A stretch of 64,000 bases of DNA from a virus: positions 1 to 64,000 of the IMG/VR virus record IMGVR_UViG_3300025736_000010, one strand, 5' to 3'. Of the stretch, positions 20,244 through 28,017 are shown piece by piece (the first letter of the stretch is position 1; each line of letters begins with the position of its first letter). The position numbers were made by a program, and so were the translations under genes. Below the pieces are notes generated by a model that saw nothing but the letters and a program-made list of their open reading frames with translations, was not told where the DNA came from and ran no database searches.

Positions 20244-21401
20244 ATGAGTAACAACGGCGGGAAAATAGTTCTTTCAGACTGGCTAGCAAAGATGCATGAT
20301 TTCACTTCTGTTCCAAACTCGATATTAAGCCATCCAGATATATCTAATCGAGCATTCAGATTGTGGGTTGCGTTGCATTCATTCCATTTCCGTATTAACG
20401 GCAGGATATTCCCTGGAATGGAAAAACTAGCAGAGACTATACACATGTCAAAGTCAACGGTATTTAGGGCAATTAAGGAATTAGAGGAATTGGGACTTGT
20501 TAGTATTAAGCATCGCGGGTTTGACGAGACTAACGAATACACATTGTATGTTCCACAAGATTTAAAACAACCAGGGAATCCAATAGAGTCTTCTGGCAAG
20601 AAACAATCACCCGGCAATGACCGGTCAAATGTGACCGATAGCAGTCGGTCAAATGTGGCAGAAGAAGAAAACAGAGTAATTAAGAAAACTAAGAAAGAAA
20701 AGGAAATCGGAACAAAGGAAAAGAAAGAAAAACGCGGCATAGCCGCTGTCCCTCCTTTAAAAACTAAGGACTCAACTACCAAAACAACACAAAGACCGCA
20801 GTTACGTAACGGCCCATCAACTATCCCTCCCAAAAACCGCTCGTATTTTTCCAGTGGATACATCACAAATACAGACCCTATTAGAGCTTCAGTATCTGGG
20901 CGATACGATAATCTTTTTAGGCGCACAGCGGAAAAGAACGGCCTTGTCGTAACTGAAAAGAAACAAAATAAAGCACTATTAGTGTCAGCATTCCCTGGGT
21001 GCGGCAAAACATGGCTATATACAAATAGCGGCAAAACAGTATTAGACAGCGATAGTAGCACATTCGACAAGAGCGATTTTCCACAAAACTATATCGAGCA
21101 CATTAAACAAAATCTTGACAAAGCAGATATTATACTGATAAGCACACATTCCGACGTAAGAGAAGAACTTGTGCGTGAACACTTGCCATTTACACTTGTT
21201 TATCCTTGCCGAGAATGCAAAAATGAATACATTGAACGATATAAGAAGCGCGGAAGCGATCAGGGCTTTGTGGCTTTATTGGATAAGATGTGGGATACGT
21301 GGATAGATGAATTAGAGGCGCAGAAAGGCTGCGAACACATAGTTCTTTGGCACAACGCATTTCTGTCAGATGCAATTAATAATCTGATAGAAGACACTTG
21401 A
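20244..21401 (+). CDS. Winged-helix / P-loop fusion, replication-type protein (385 aa)
   Basis: ATG 20244 is 5 bases after GGAGG (20234-20238). Residues 10-105 form a winged helix like phage replication initiators: TSVPNSILSHPDISNRAFRL, LAETIHMSKSTVFRAI, LEELGLVSIKHRG. Residues 115-205 are a Lys/Ser-rich linker. Residues 240-385 hold a P-loop (SAFPGCGKT, 248-256), DSDSSTF, IILISTHSDVREELV and TLVYPCRECKNEYIERYKKR, an uncharacterised phage nucleotide-kinase-like domain. Controlled by leader C. The fusion suggests DNA binding tied to an NTP-dependent step; exact role unknown. Confidence 0.7.
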   Translation: MSNNGGKIVLSDWLAKMHDFTSVPNSILSHPDISNRAFRLWVALHSFHFRINGRIFPGMEKLAETIHMSKSTVFRAIKELEELGLVSIKHRGFDETNEYTLYVPQDLKQPGNPIESSGKKQSPGNDRSNVTDSSRSNVAEEENRVIKKTKKEKEIGTKEKKEKRGIAAVPPLKTKDSTTKTTQRPQLRNGPSTIPPKNRSYFSSGYITNTDPIRASVSGRYDNLFRRTAEKNGLVVTEKKQNKALLVSAFPGCGKTWLYTNSGKTVLDSDSSTFDKSDFPQNYIEHIKQNLDKADIILISTHSDVREELVREHLPFTLVYPCRECKNEYIERYKKRGSDQGFVALLDKMWDTWIDELEAQKGCEHIVLWHNAFLSDAINNLIEDT

Positions 21402-21426
21402 CAAAGCTAAATCGTTGTGTTAGAAT
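21398..21426 (+). promoter_or_regulatory. Sigma70-type promoter
   Basis: TTGACA (21398-21403), 17-bp spacer, TAGAAT (21421-21426). The upstream string ATAGAAGACACTTGACAAAG is repeated at promoter 22976. Confidence 0.75.
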
Positions 21427-21464
21427 GGGGTTGTAAAATTCATAGAAGACAAGAAGGAGCAAGA

Positions 21465-21707
21465 ATGAACGAAGACACTGTAACAAGCTGGACGGATAAA
21501 GATACATCTGTAGGGATATCCCCATGTGATGAGGCCCAAAAAGAAATATTCCGGCAACGCAAAGATGTGGGATTGCGCCCGGGGGTGAAACTTCACATGA
21601 GTAAACAACTTTACCATGCATTGCTCAAACACCCGTCGGTAACAGCCGAGCAGTTAGAGGATGTATTCGTGGTAAAAACGGTCAATAACCAAGAGGGGCA
21701 AAAATGA
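21465..21707 (+). CDS. Hypothetical protein (80 aa)
   Basis: AAGGAGCAAGA precedes ATG 21465 (MNEDTVTSWTDKDTSVG). The second half, LRPGVKLHMSKQLYHALLKH, resembles a short DNA- or protein-binding helix pair. Ends in an ATGA overlap. No family. Confidence 0.6.
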   Translation: MNEDTVTSWTDKDTSVGISPCDEAQKEIFRQRKDVGLRPGVKLHMSKQLYHALLKHPSVTAEQLEDVFVVKTVNNQEGQK

Positions 21708-21880
21708 TAGGACTTGCTATATGTTGTTACGCCGTTATTGCCGCGCTAGCTAGTATTGTTTCGGTTGAGTGCGGATTGGCCAAAGAAGAATACATCATTA
21801 CAATGAATGAGATTACAATGATTGTTGCAGTTTTAGGGGGAGGCATTTCTATTGTCGAACTTATCGTGGCAATTATATAG
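21704..21880 (+). CDS. Two-span membrane protein (58 aa)
   Basis: ATG 21704 overlaps the previous TGA. Two hydrophobic spans (IGLAICCYAVIAALASIVSV and MIVAVLGGGISIVELIVAII) flank a short polar loop. Coupled translation supports it. A small inner-membrane protein of unknown role. Confidence 0.55.
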   Translation: MIGLAICCYAVIAALASIVSVECGLAKEEYIITMNEITMIVAVLGGGISIVELIVAII

Positions 21881-21922
21881 TGGTGGCGTCGTAAATAAAA
21901 ACATATAGCGGGGGAGGGTAGT

Positions 21923-22168
21923 ATGAGATTAAGAGATACCGTAAATACGATAGAAAAAGAAATAACCGACTTGCGATTAAGGATTGAATTCCTTGAGTGC
22001 GAACATGAGTATGCGCTTGATAGGGTATTGAGATATATGGGCATGTATGAGCCTCACAGGTATGTGCACGCGCTTAAATGTTCAAAGTGCGGGCATATAC
22101 TAAAATACCTGTCAGAAAAAGAATACCTTTTGGCAAAGTTCGTGGAAGAAAGGAGAGAAAATGCTTGA
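21923..22168 (+). CDS. Coiled-coil / zinc protein (81 aa)
   Basis: GGGGGAGGGTAGT precedes ATG 21923. Residues 1-30 are a heptad helix (TIEKEITDLRLRIEFLE); HALKCSKCGHILKYL gives one CxxCG knuckle. Overlaps the methyltransferase start by 8 bases. Confidence 0.6.
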   Translation: MRLRDTVNTIEKEITDLRLRIEFLECEHEYALDRVLRYMGMYEPHRYVHALKCSKCGHILKYLSEKEYLLAKFVEERRENA

Positions 22169-22907
22169 GATTAACAAAATATACAAAGGCGACTGCCTTG
22201 AAGTTATGAAAGACATAGACGATTGTTCTATTGATTTGATTTTAGCAGATCCGCCATACGGAACAGTCCAATGCAAATGGGATACAGTTATTCCTTTTGA
22301 GCCTATGTGGGAACATCTCAAGCGTATCATTAAACCTAACGGCGCAATTATGATGACTGCAAGCCAGCCGTTTACAACTGCGTTAATTTCTAGCAACATG
22401 AAGGCATTTAAGTATTGCTGGGTTTGGAACAAGAAGCGCGTGTCTAATCCCGCTATGGCAAAAAAACAGCCATTACGAAACACAGAAGACATTATTGTTT
22501 TTAACGCTGGGGTGTATTATCCTCAAGGTTTAGTAGAGTGCACAAAGAAACTTGGTGGTAACAAAAGTGGTTCTTCTGGCCTGTCTACAGAGGTAAAAAA
22601 GGACGATTACATGCAAGAAAAAACCAATTACCCAAGAGTTTTGCTGGAAATATCGGCCGACAATTATGGTAAAAATTGTTTTCACCCAACCCAAAAGCCA
22701 GTAGCGTTAATGGAATATCTAATCAAGACATACACCCATGAAAGCGATACGGTATTGGACTTTGCTTGTGGTTCAGGCACAACCGGAATCGCCGCAATAA
22801 ACACAAACCGCAACTTCATCCTAATCGAAAAGGACGAGAAGTACTACGAAATAGCGAAGAAACGAATAGAAGACACAATCAAAGACAAAGCGCAACGATT
22901 ATTTTAA
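22161..22907 (+). CDS. DNA (adenine-N6 or cytosine-N4) methyltransferase (248 aa)
   Basis: ATG 22161 follows GAAAGGAGAGAAA. DPPYG at residues 30-34 (catalytic motif IV) comes before FACGSGTTGIAA at 201-212 (AdoMet motif I), so the beta-class order; FHPTQKPVALMEYLI is motif X. It transfers a methyl group from AdoMet to an exocyclic amino group. No restriction partner is adjacent, so it likely protects phage DNA or marks it (inference). Target sequence cannot be read from the protein. Confidence 0.9.
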   Translation: MLEINKIYKGDCLEVMKDIDDCSIDLILADPPYGTVQCKWDTVIPFEPMWEHLKRIIKPNGAIMMTASQPFTTALISSNMKAFKYCWVWNKKRVSNPAMAKKQPLRNTEDIIVFNAGVYYPQGLVECTKKLGGNKSGSSGLSTEVKKDDYMQEKTNYPRVLLEISADNYGKNCFHPTQKPVALMEYLIKTYTHESDTVLDFACGSGTTGIAAINTNRNFILIEKDEKYYEIAKKRIEDTIKDKAQRLF

Positions 22908-22975
22908 TCCGTAACTGAAAAGAACTATCCGATTCATGAAAACTTGGATGGAAACACAAACCCCATAGAAGACAC

Positions 22976-23004
22976 TTGACAAAGCGACAGAATCGGCGTA
23001 TAAT
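22976..23004 (+). promoter_or_regulatory. Sigma70-type promoter
   Basis: TTGACA (22976-22981), 17-bp spacer, TATAAT (22999-23004). Perfect boxes, 27 bases before the gene at 23031. Confidence 0.9.
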
Positions 23005-23030
23005 GGCTAAAACAGATAACTGGAGGAAAA

Positions 23031-23333
23031 ATGAAGACAGTTCAAACTATAGTGAACGAGATCAACGAAGCAGGCATCTGCTCACCTCATTGGGTAGAAG
23101 ATGAAATTGATATGGACGATGCCGAGGAAGTGGCGACAGTGGATCGTGACGAGCACCGTTGGTACGTCATTGGAACTGTCGTCTACAAGCTGGGCGATGC
23201 GTTCTTTGGCGTATGTGGGCCGATATCCCTTAAATCCGAGTCTATGGGATTTGATGATGTAGAGGTGGGATGCACGGCATTTGAAATGGAAGCCATTCCA
23301 TCCGTATCGTATAGACGCAAGAAACAATTGTAA
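23031..23333 (+). CDS. Hypothetical protein (100 aa)
   Basis: ACTGGAGGAAAA precedes ATG 23031. MKTVQTIVNEINEAGICSP... has a helical start and then strand-rich sequence (WYVIGTVVYKLGDAFFGVCG). It has a private promoter. No family recognised. Confidence 0.65.
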   Translation: MKTVQTIVNEINEAGICSPHWVEDEIDMDDAEEVATVDRDEHRWYVIGTVVYKLGDAFFGVCGPISLKSESMGFDDVEVGCTAFEMEAIPSVSYRRKKQL

Positions 23334-23360
23334 GTTGAGCTATTAAGAAAATCCGAACAC

Positions 23361-23389
23361 TTGACAACGTACTGAAAGTGGTGTATACT
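23361..23389 (+). promoter_or_regulatory. Sigma70-type promoter
   Basis: TTGACA (23361-23366), 17-bp spacer, TATACT (23384-23389). Starts leader D. Confidence 0.8.
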
Positions 23390-23395
23390 GGTTTT

Positions 23396-23580
23396 GAAAA
23401 GGTTCCTCCCCGATGACAAGAGCCCAGGGGGTTCTGCCGTAGTTAAAGCCGATGATAATGCCCTATGGCGCAGGAGGCGACAAGGCTAGTTGGGGAGGTC
23501 AAAAAGCAGGCGCGGTTACGGTGTCCGCTGCCAGGCGCAAGTTAGATTAACGGCACGTAGCCGCGTCACCAAAAGGAGAC
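23396..23580 (+). ncRNA. Structured leader D, two domains
   Basis: About 185 untranslated, GC-rich bases before the gene at 23584. Domain 1 is closed by CCTCCCC (23405-23411) with GGGGAGG (23492-23498). Domain 2 is closed by CGCGGTTAC (23511-23519) with GTAGCCGCG (23557-23565), 9 bp with one G-T pair, and contains GTTA-gat-TAAC. The SD (AAAAGGAG, 23571-23578) follows domain 2. No terminator and no tRNA-like T arm is seen. Confidence 0.6.
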
Positions 23581-23583
23581 ATT

Positions 23584-23793
23584 ATGTGGCCAAAAAACTT
23601 CGACGAATTTTGCGAATTTAAAGGATGCAAACACATGTGTAGCGAATACAGAACCGCTGGATATGGAATGCAGGACGCGAAAGCCGTGTCGTGTCTGCTA
23701 ATCGGGCCTTCTATGCATATAACCGAATACCCTGATAATTGTCCTTATATTGATGAAATTATAGAATATGAAGGGAGGAATAATGAGAACTGA
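23584..23793 (+). CDS. Cys-rich small protein (69 aa)
   Basis: AAAAGGAGACATT precedes ATG 23584. MWPKNFDEFCEFKGCKHMC..., then AVSCLLIG and DNCPYIDE: Cys residues in a C-x4-C-x3-C...C...C pattern suggesting a metal site. It is the gene controlled by leader D. Function unknown. Confidence 0.65.
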   Translation: MWPKNFDEFCEFKGCKHMCSEYRTAGYGMQDAKAVSCLLIGPSMHITEYPDNCPYIDEIIEYEGRNNEN

Positions 23794-24259
23794 GGCAGAG
23801 GCGTATGCCGATAGATCTACTCACTTGTATGTCGGTGATGTGAATGGTAGCGTAGAATTAAATGACTCGTTAATGCCAGTGAATAAGACGTATAACGATT
23901 ACGCTAACGGAGAACCATTGGAGAAAGACATAGCTATCGCAATTGACGCAATGTTTTCTGGCAATGAATACAAAAGTCCGTTTGGTAAACCATTTCCAGT
24001 TGAACCAGCAGAACACGTAGGCGAATGTAAGCACGGTATAGGCGTCAGCATTGCTGGTGGAGTGAATTGTATGATGTGCGAATACTGGATACCTAACAAC
24101 AAAGAAACAGGGTTTGGTATAAAACTTGAAATTGGAACCCTCAAAAAAGAGAACGATGAGATGAGGAATCTGCTGCAACGCATATCAGATGAGTCTTGCT
24201 TTGACGAGTCTAACGCAAAAGCGATGAACGCAATAGACTTATTCTTGAAAGGAGAGTAA
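23783..24259 (+). CDS. Hypothetical protein (158 aa)
   Basis: GGGAGG (23773-23778) sets ATG 23783 (MRTEAEAYADRSTHL). Middle has GECKHGIGVSIAGGVNCMMC, a four-ligand zinc-like group, and the end is a coiled helix (IGTLKKENDEMRNLLQRI). No family. Confidence 0.65.
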   Translation: MRTEAEAYADRSTHLYVGDVNGSVELNDSLMPVNKTYNDYANGEPLEKDIAIAIDAMFSGNEYKSPFGKPFPVEPAEHVGECKHGIGVSIAGGVNCMMCEYWIPNNKETGFGIKLEIGTLKKENDEMRNLLQRISDESCFDESNAKAMNAIDLFLKGE

Positions 24260-24262
24260 ATT

Positions 24263-24546
24263 ATGGACAACGCTAAAGTAAATAAGCTGCTAAAGGCCAA
24301 GGGAAAACTAGAGTGCGCTATTACAAAAGCAGTTGCAAACACAATTACTGCGTGGAAAAAAGAAAATGACTTAGAAGTTACATATATCGACATTGACGTT
24401 GAACCTATTATCACAATGGGCCACAGTATCCACGGTATATAATCGGACTCACAACTGTTGACTTGCTGACTAAAGACGGAGCAAAAATTACACGCTCTGG
24501 CATTTCGTACCCAGTTCCGCAAAGAAAAATGGACGGAAGTTATTAG
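24263..24546 (+). pseudogene. Hypothetical protein with apparent frameshift
   Basis: ATG 24263 follows GGAGAGTAAATT and gives 59 residues (MDNAKVNKLLKAKGKLE...) to TAA 24440-24442. In a second frame the sequence continues IIGLTTVDLLTKDGAKIT... to TAG 24544-24546 with similar character. Adding one base near 24437 would join them. Either a deletion or a genuine short gene followed by chance reading frame. Confidence 0.5.
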
Positions 24547-24580
24547 CGCCGCGAAAACAAATAGCAAAAGGGAGGAATAA

Positions 24581-24805
24581 ATGCCTACATGGGGAATAGT
24601 GCTTTTGATTATTGGATATTTAGGTATTGGGATGGTGGTAAACTGGTGGGCGTGTGATTATCGCCGTGATCGTATGCAAGAATATTGGGCTATGATTATA
24701 ATTTGGCCACTAGTTGTTATTCCGCCAGCGGTACTTTGGGTAATAGAGCGGGTATACAGGGCTGCAAAATGGATGCGAGCGAGATGTCGGCGTGAAAACA
24801 CATAA
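24581..24805 (+). CDS. Two-span membrane protein (74 aa)
   Basis: AAGGGAGGAATAA precedes ATG 24581. Spans: WGIVLLIIGYLGIGMVVNWW and MIIIWPLVVIPPAVLWVI, separated by a basic loop (DYRRDRMQEYW), with an Arg-rich C-terminus. The charge pattern places both ends outside or the loop inside the cell. Role unknown. Confidence 0.65.
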   Translation: MPTWGIVLLIIGYLGIGMVVNWWACDYRRDRMQEYWAMIIIWPLVVIPPAVLWVIERVYRAAKWMRARCRRENT

Positions 24806-25088
24806 AGAATACCTAGAGAAGATGTTGCGGGATGAAAAATTCGCAAAAGGATATTACCGCGAACTTAGAAAACTAAGAAGGAGAATAAATATGAACACTG
24901 ACACACACAGAGGGTTGATAGAAGAAACATTGTGCGCTGTTTTTCTATGCGCTGGATTTATTGCATTTAACGCTGGATTCCCAACATGGGCAAAGATATT
25001 GTGGGGGAAGGCGGCGTGGGATTTGTTGTGCGCGTTTATGTATTATGGGAAAGGGAAAGCGTCGGAAGTGTTTGACAAAGAGGAGTAA
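24792..25088 (+). CDS. Membrane-associated protein, two possible starts (98 or 65 aa)
   Basis: GTG 24792 overlaps the previous gene and gives a basic N-terminal helix (EYLEKMLRDEKFAKGYYREL). An in-frame ATG at 24891 has a much better RBS (AAGGAGAATAAAT) and gives MNTDTHRGLIEETLC plus one hydrophobic span. The upstream codons look coding, so both forms may be made. Confidence 0.5.
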   Translation: MKTHKEYLEKMLRDEKFAKGYYRELRKLRRRINMNTDTHRGLIEETLCAVFLCAGFIAFNAGFPTWAKILWGKAAWDLLCAFMYYGKGKASEVFDKEE

Positions 25089-25090
25089 AA

Positions 25091-25330
25091 GTGGATAAGG
25101 GGAGAACGATTGATACTGATTCAGTGCTCGCACTATTGTTAGGCGGGGATGTGTGGAAAGATCCAGATGAGTTGATCGAAAAGGCGTTGGTTGACATCGA
25201 AAAGCTGCGAGAGATTGAGTGGATAAACGATCCTGAATATGATGAGCGATATTGCCAAGTGTGTCAAGAGTTTGAGGATGACGGACACACTGATAGCTGC
25301 TGGTTAGGAAATTTACTGAGCGGTTGTTGA
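25091..25330 (+). CDS. Acidic hypothetical protein (79 aa)
   Basis: GTG 25091 is 6 bases after GAGGAG. MDKGRTIDTDSVLALLLG..., then RYCQVCQEFEDDGHTDSC: CxxC...C. Probably helical with a metal knuckle. No family. Confidence 0.6.
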   Translation: MDKGRTIDTDSVLALLLGGDVWKDPDELIEKALVDIEKLREIEWINDPEYDERYCQVCQEFEDDGHTDSCWLGNLLSGC

Positions 25331-25333
25331 TAG

Positions 25334-25381
25334 GAACAGTTGAATCGTTGGAAAACGGCGTTGAAACAAAACCATAATTGA
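25334..25381 (+). repeat. 48-bp copy of the 3' end of the gene at 7737
   Basis: 46 of 48 bases match the reverse complement of 7733-7780, which encodes the last 14 residues (TVESLENGVETKP and stop) of the minus-strand gene. Here it lies between genes, so it is the remnant of a duplicated or recombined gene. Related degenerate strings (GAAACAAA-TACCGTAACTGA) recur at about 25775 and 26451. Confidence 0.8.
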
Positions 25382-25465
25382 AAGCAGTTAGAGGGTTTGA
25401 CAAACCTGTAGAAATGCGGCGAGAACAAACGCCACACTAATTGAAGCTGTTAAAAGGGAGATAAC

Positions 25466-25744
25466 GTGAAAGAGAGAGCGACACAGAAAGACATCAAGCC
25501 TGATTGTATAAACGTTCCTTTGGATGGCAGTCATTACGTTGATAAGTTTGTAAGCGACCATATCATAGTGACGCTTGATTTTATCCCTGTAACCGAACGG
25601 TTGCCAGACGAAAGATTGAAAGACAAGCAATGTCTGTGCCTATCTCATGTTGTAACACCAGCCTATCGGATCATAGCAGGGCAATTCGTTAAATTTGCTA
25701 CTGACTGTAGCCACTGGGCAGAGATCCAGACTGCCAATGAATAG
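25466..25744 (+). CDS. DUF551-like protein (92 aa)
   Basis: GTG 25466 follows AAAAGGGAGATAAC. The segment FIPVTERLPDE, then CLCLSHV...RIIAGQFVKF...HWAEI matches the W-I-P-V-x-E-R-L-P...H-W pattern of DUF551 phage proteins, function unknown. The first 20 bases of the gene and its RBS are duplicated at 25811. Confidence 0.65.
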   Translation: MKERATQKDIKPDCINVPLDGSHYVDKFVSDHIIVTLDFIPVTERLPDERLKDKQCLCLSHVVTPAYRIIAGQFVKFATDCSHWAEIQTANE

Positions 25745-25810
25745 TAATGTAATTAGAAAAAGTGAGCGACGAAACCAATACCGTAACTGAGATGTTAAAA
25801 GGGGGATAAC

Positions 25811-26434
25811 ATGAAAGAGAGAGCAATACTATTCAACGGAGAGATGGTTAGAGCCGTATTAGACGGAAGGAAGACACAAACGCGACGGGTTGTTAAAACT
25901 GGAATACTAGCCCACTCTGGATTGCGTTATGTGGGTATGCACGAAGACCTTAGCCACGTTGCATTTATTGGGGAAGGATCTGGGACAGAGTATGATTTCA
26001 AGAATCCATACGGACAGATTGGAGACAGGCTTTGGGTAAGAGAGGCATGGAAACCAGATGATTCATTAAAGGGTGGCGGAATTCCTAGAATGGGTATATC
26101 TTACGGCGATGCAGTTCAATGGAAGAGTGGAAACCCAGATCAGTCTGGACCTTGGAAGCCCTCAATCCACATGCCTCGCTGGGCATCACGCATCCTGCTT
26201 GAGACCGTAGACGTTCGCGTTGAACGAGTGCGGGATATCTCTGTGGGCGACATCGAAAGAGAGGGGTTGGTATTTGAATACGGAGGCATCGAGGTAATGA
26301 GATCGGAGGAAAGAGAATTGGGCCTACCTCTCGCATTCGAGGAACTCTGGGACTCCATCAACGCCAAGCGTGGATTCGGATGGGACGTAAATCCGTGGGT
26401 TTGGGTAGTGGAATTCAAGGTGATAACAACTTAA
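25811..26434 (+). CDS. ASCH-domain-like phage protein (207 aa)
   Basis: AAAAGGGGGATAAC precedes ATG 25811. ILFNGEMVRAVLDGRKTQTR, GDRLWVREAW, KPSIHMPRWASRILLETVDV and the final WVWVVEFKV are the signature order of phage ASCH-like proteins, a fold related to RNA-binding PUA domains. Often labelled morphogenetic without proof. I infer RNA or nucleotide binding. Confidence 0.75.
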   Translation: MKERAILFNGEMVRAVLDGRKTQTRRVVKTGILAHSGLRYVGMHEDLSHVAFIGEGSGTEYDFKNPYGQIGDRLWVREAWKPDDSLKGGGIPRMGISYGDAVQWKSGNPDQSGPWKPSIHMPRWASRILLETVDVRVERVRDISVGDIEREGLVFEYGGIEVMRSEERELGLPLAFEELWDSINAKRGFGWDVNPWVWVVEFKVITT

Positions 26435-26487
26435 TCTTGGGAAGTGGGCGACGAAACAAATACCGTAACTGAAAGCCCTTAAAGCAC

Positions 26488-26516
26488 TTGACAAATGAAA
26501 GGAAATAGTGTATAAT
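26488..26516 (+). promoter_or_regulatory. Late promoter before portal
   Basis: TTGACA (26488-26493), 17-bp spacer, TATAAT (26511-26516). Confidence 0.9.
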
Positions 26517-26569
26517 AATATGAATAGGCGGCGAAAACAAAAATACAGTAAAAGGAGCATTCATAAGAG

Positions 26570-27991
26570 ATGACGAGTAAGGATGTAGAGAAGGCGCGGC
26601 CAAGGAAGATTATGAAGGAGCTTGGAGTTTCGGGCTTAAGCAGATGGGGAGGCAAGGTTACTGAGCAATTCTTGCCAGAACTTCGCGGCATCGCTGGTCG
26701 TAGAGTATTCAAACAGATGGGTACTGATCCTACAATTAGCGCTCTGTTATTCGCCATCAGACAAATAATACAGGCTGCTACTTGGGATACAAGGCCTCAT
26801 AAGGAAGACTCTTCCGAAGATGGCAAAAAAGCAGCTCAATTTGTCGACGAGGCACTAAACGACATGTCTAGGTCTTGGACCAGCACTGTTTCTGGCATTT
26901 GTAGTATGATGCAGTATGGATTTGACTACAGGGAGATATGCTATAAACAGAGAAACGGTCGTTACTCGAAGACGCCATCTGAGTATAATGATGGACGCAT
27001 AGGGCTCAAGAAGCTAGCTGGGCGTTCTCAACTTACAATAGATGAGTGGAAATTTGATTCGCATGGTGGCGTGCATGGTGCGGTTCAGCACGATGTGCAG
27101 GGAGACAAGGAAATATGGCTGCCCATTGAAAAGTGCCTGTTGTTTAGAACGGAAGAGAATATAGACAACCCAGAAGGAAATTCTATTCTATCTGGCGCGT
27201 ACACTTCGTGGTTTTTCCTTAGAAACTTCCGGGAGATTGAAGGCATTGGTTGCGAACGAGACCTAACTGGAATTCCAAAAGTGAGAGTACCGGCAGAATT
27301 ACTCACAAACTCCGAATTCGCCACAGAGTTGCAGAACTGGAAAAACCTCATATCTAATTTGCGAGTGGACGAGATGGATGGCTTAATTCTCCCGTTCGAT
27401 CCGCAAAACCCGGAATTGTATGATGTTACGCTTATGGCATCACCGGGCAAAAAAACATTTGATACCGATAAAATCATTGAGAGGTTAAAGGCAGAGATGG
27501 CATCAACGTGTTTGACTGACTTTATATTGCTTGGACACGCTAATGTGGGCTCGTTTGCGCTTGCCCGGTCGAAGCAGGACGCTCTAAACATCGCTATCTC
27601 AGGATGGCTTAGACTAATTGCTGGCGTGATTAATTCGCACTTAATACCGAAGCTAATGATGGTGAATGAGGAATTTAGAAACTTGGAGTATTATCCAGAA
27701 ATAGTCCCGGTCATGCCAAAAGTTCCGTCATATGCAGAATTGGCCGAAATGGTCCGCGCACTTGCATTTGCATCATTCCACATATCTTCTAACAAGCCTA
27801 TTTTGAACAGCATCTTAGGATCATACGGATTGCCAGAATTGTCTGATGATGAGTATAATGAATTAGTTGACAACGTTGTAGATGGGAAAATGTTGCCTGG
27901 GAAAGCTGATGATGTCAATGAGGAGCCCGATAACAGCGAAGATGCTGGAGGAGCGGAGAGCCTGTCGATAGAGGCGAAGGAAGAAGATTAG
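26570..27991 (+). CDS. Portal protein, DUF935/Mu gp29-like (473 aa)
   Basis: AAAAGGAGCATTCATAAG precedes ATG 26570. The length and the segments FKQMGTDPTISALLFAIRQI, SMMQYGFDYREICYK, WLPIEKCLLFRTEE and ERDLTGIPKVRVP fit the DUF935-type portal, which forms the dodecameric ring at the capsid vertex for DNA entry and joining the tail. The acidic C-terminus (DDVNEEPDNSEDAGG) is common in portals. No terminase is next to it. Confidence 0.85.
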   Translation: MTSKDVEKARPRKIMKELGVSGLSRWGGKVTEQFLPELRGIAGRRVFKQMGTDPTISALLFAIRQIIQAATWDTRPHKEDSSEDGKKAAQFVDEALNDMSRSWTSTVSGICSMMQYGFDYREICYKQRNGRYSKTPSEYNDGRIGLKKLAGRSQLTIDEWKFDSHGGVHGAVQHDVQGDKEIWLPIEKCLLFRTEENIDNPEGNSILSGAYTSWFFLRNFREIEGIGCERDLTGIPKVRVPAELLTNSEFATELQNWKNLISNLRVDEMDGLILPFDPQNPELYDVTLMASPGKKTFDTDKIIERLKAEMASTCLTDFILLGHANVGSFALARSKQDALNIAISGWLRLIAGVINSHLIPKLMMVNEEFRNLEYYPEIVPVMPKVPSYAELAEMVRALAFASFHISSNKPILNSILGSYGLPELSDDEYNELVDNVVDGKMLPGKADDVNEEPDNSEDAGGAESLSIEAKEED

Positions 27992-28017
27992 AGTGAGCTT
28001 GAAATTGGAGAGTAGTG

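Noticed and set aside
23400-23580. tRNA or tmRNA in leader D
   Set aside because: No T-arm (GGTTCGAATCC type), no acceptor stem with CCA and no anticodon arm of the right size.
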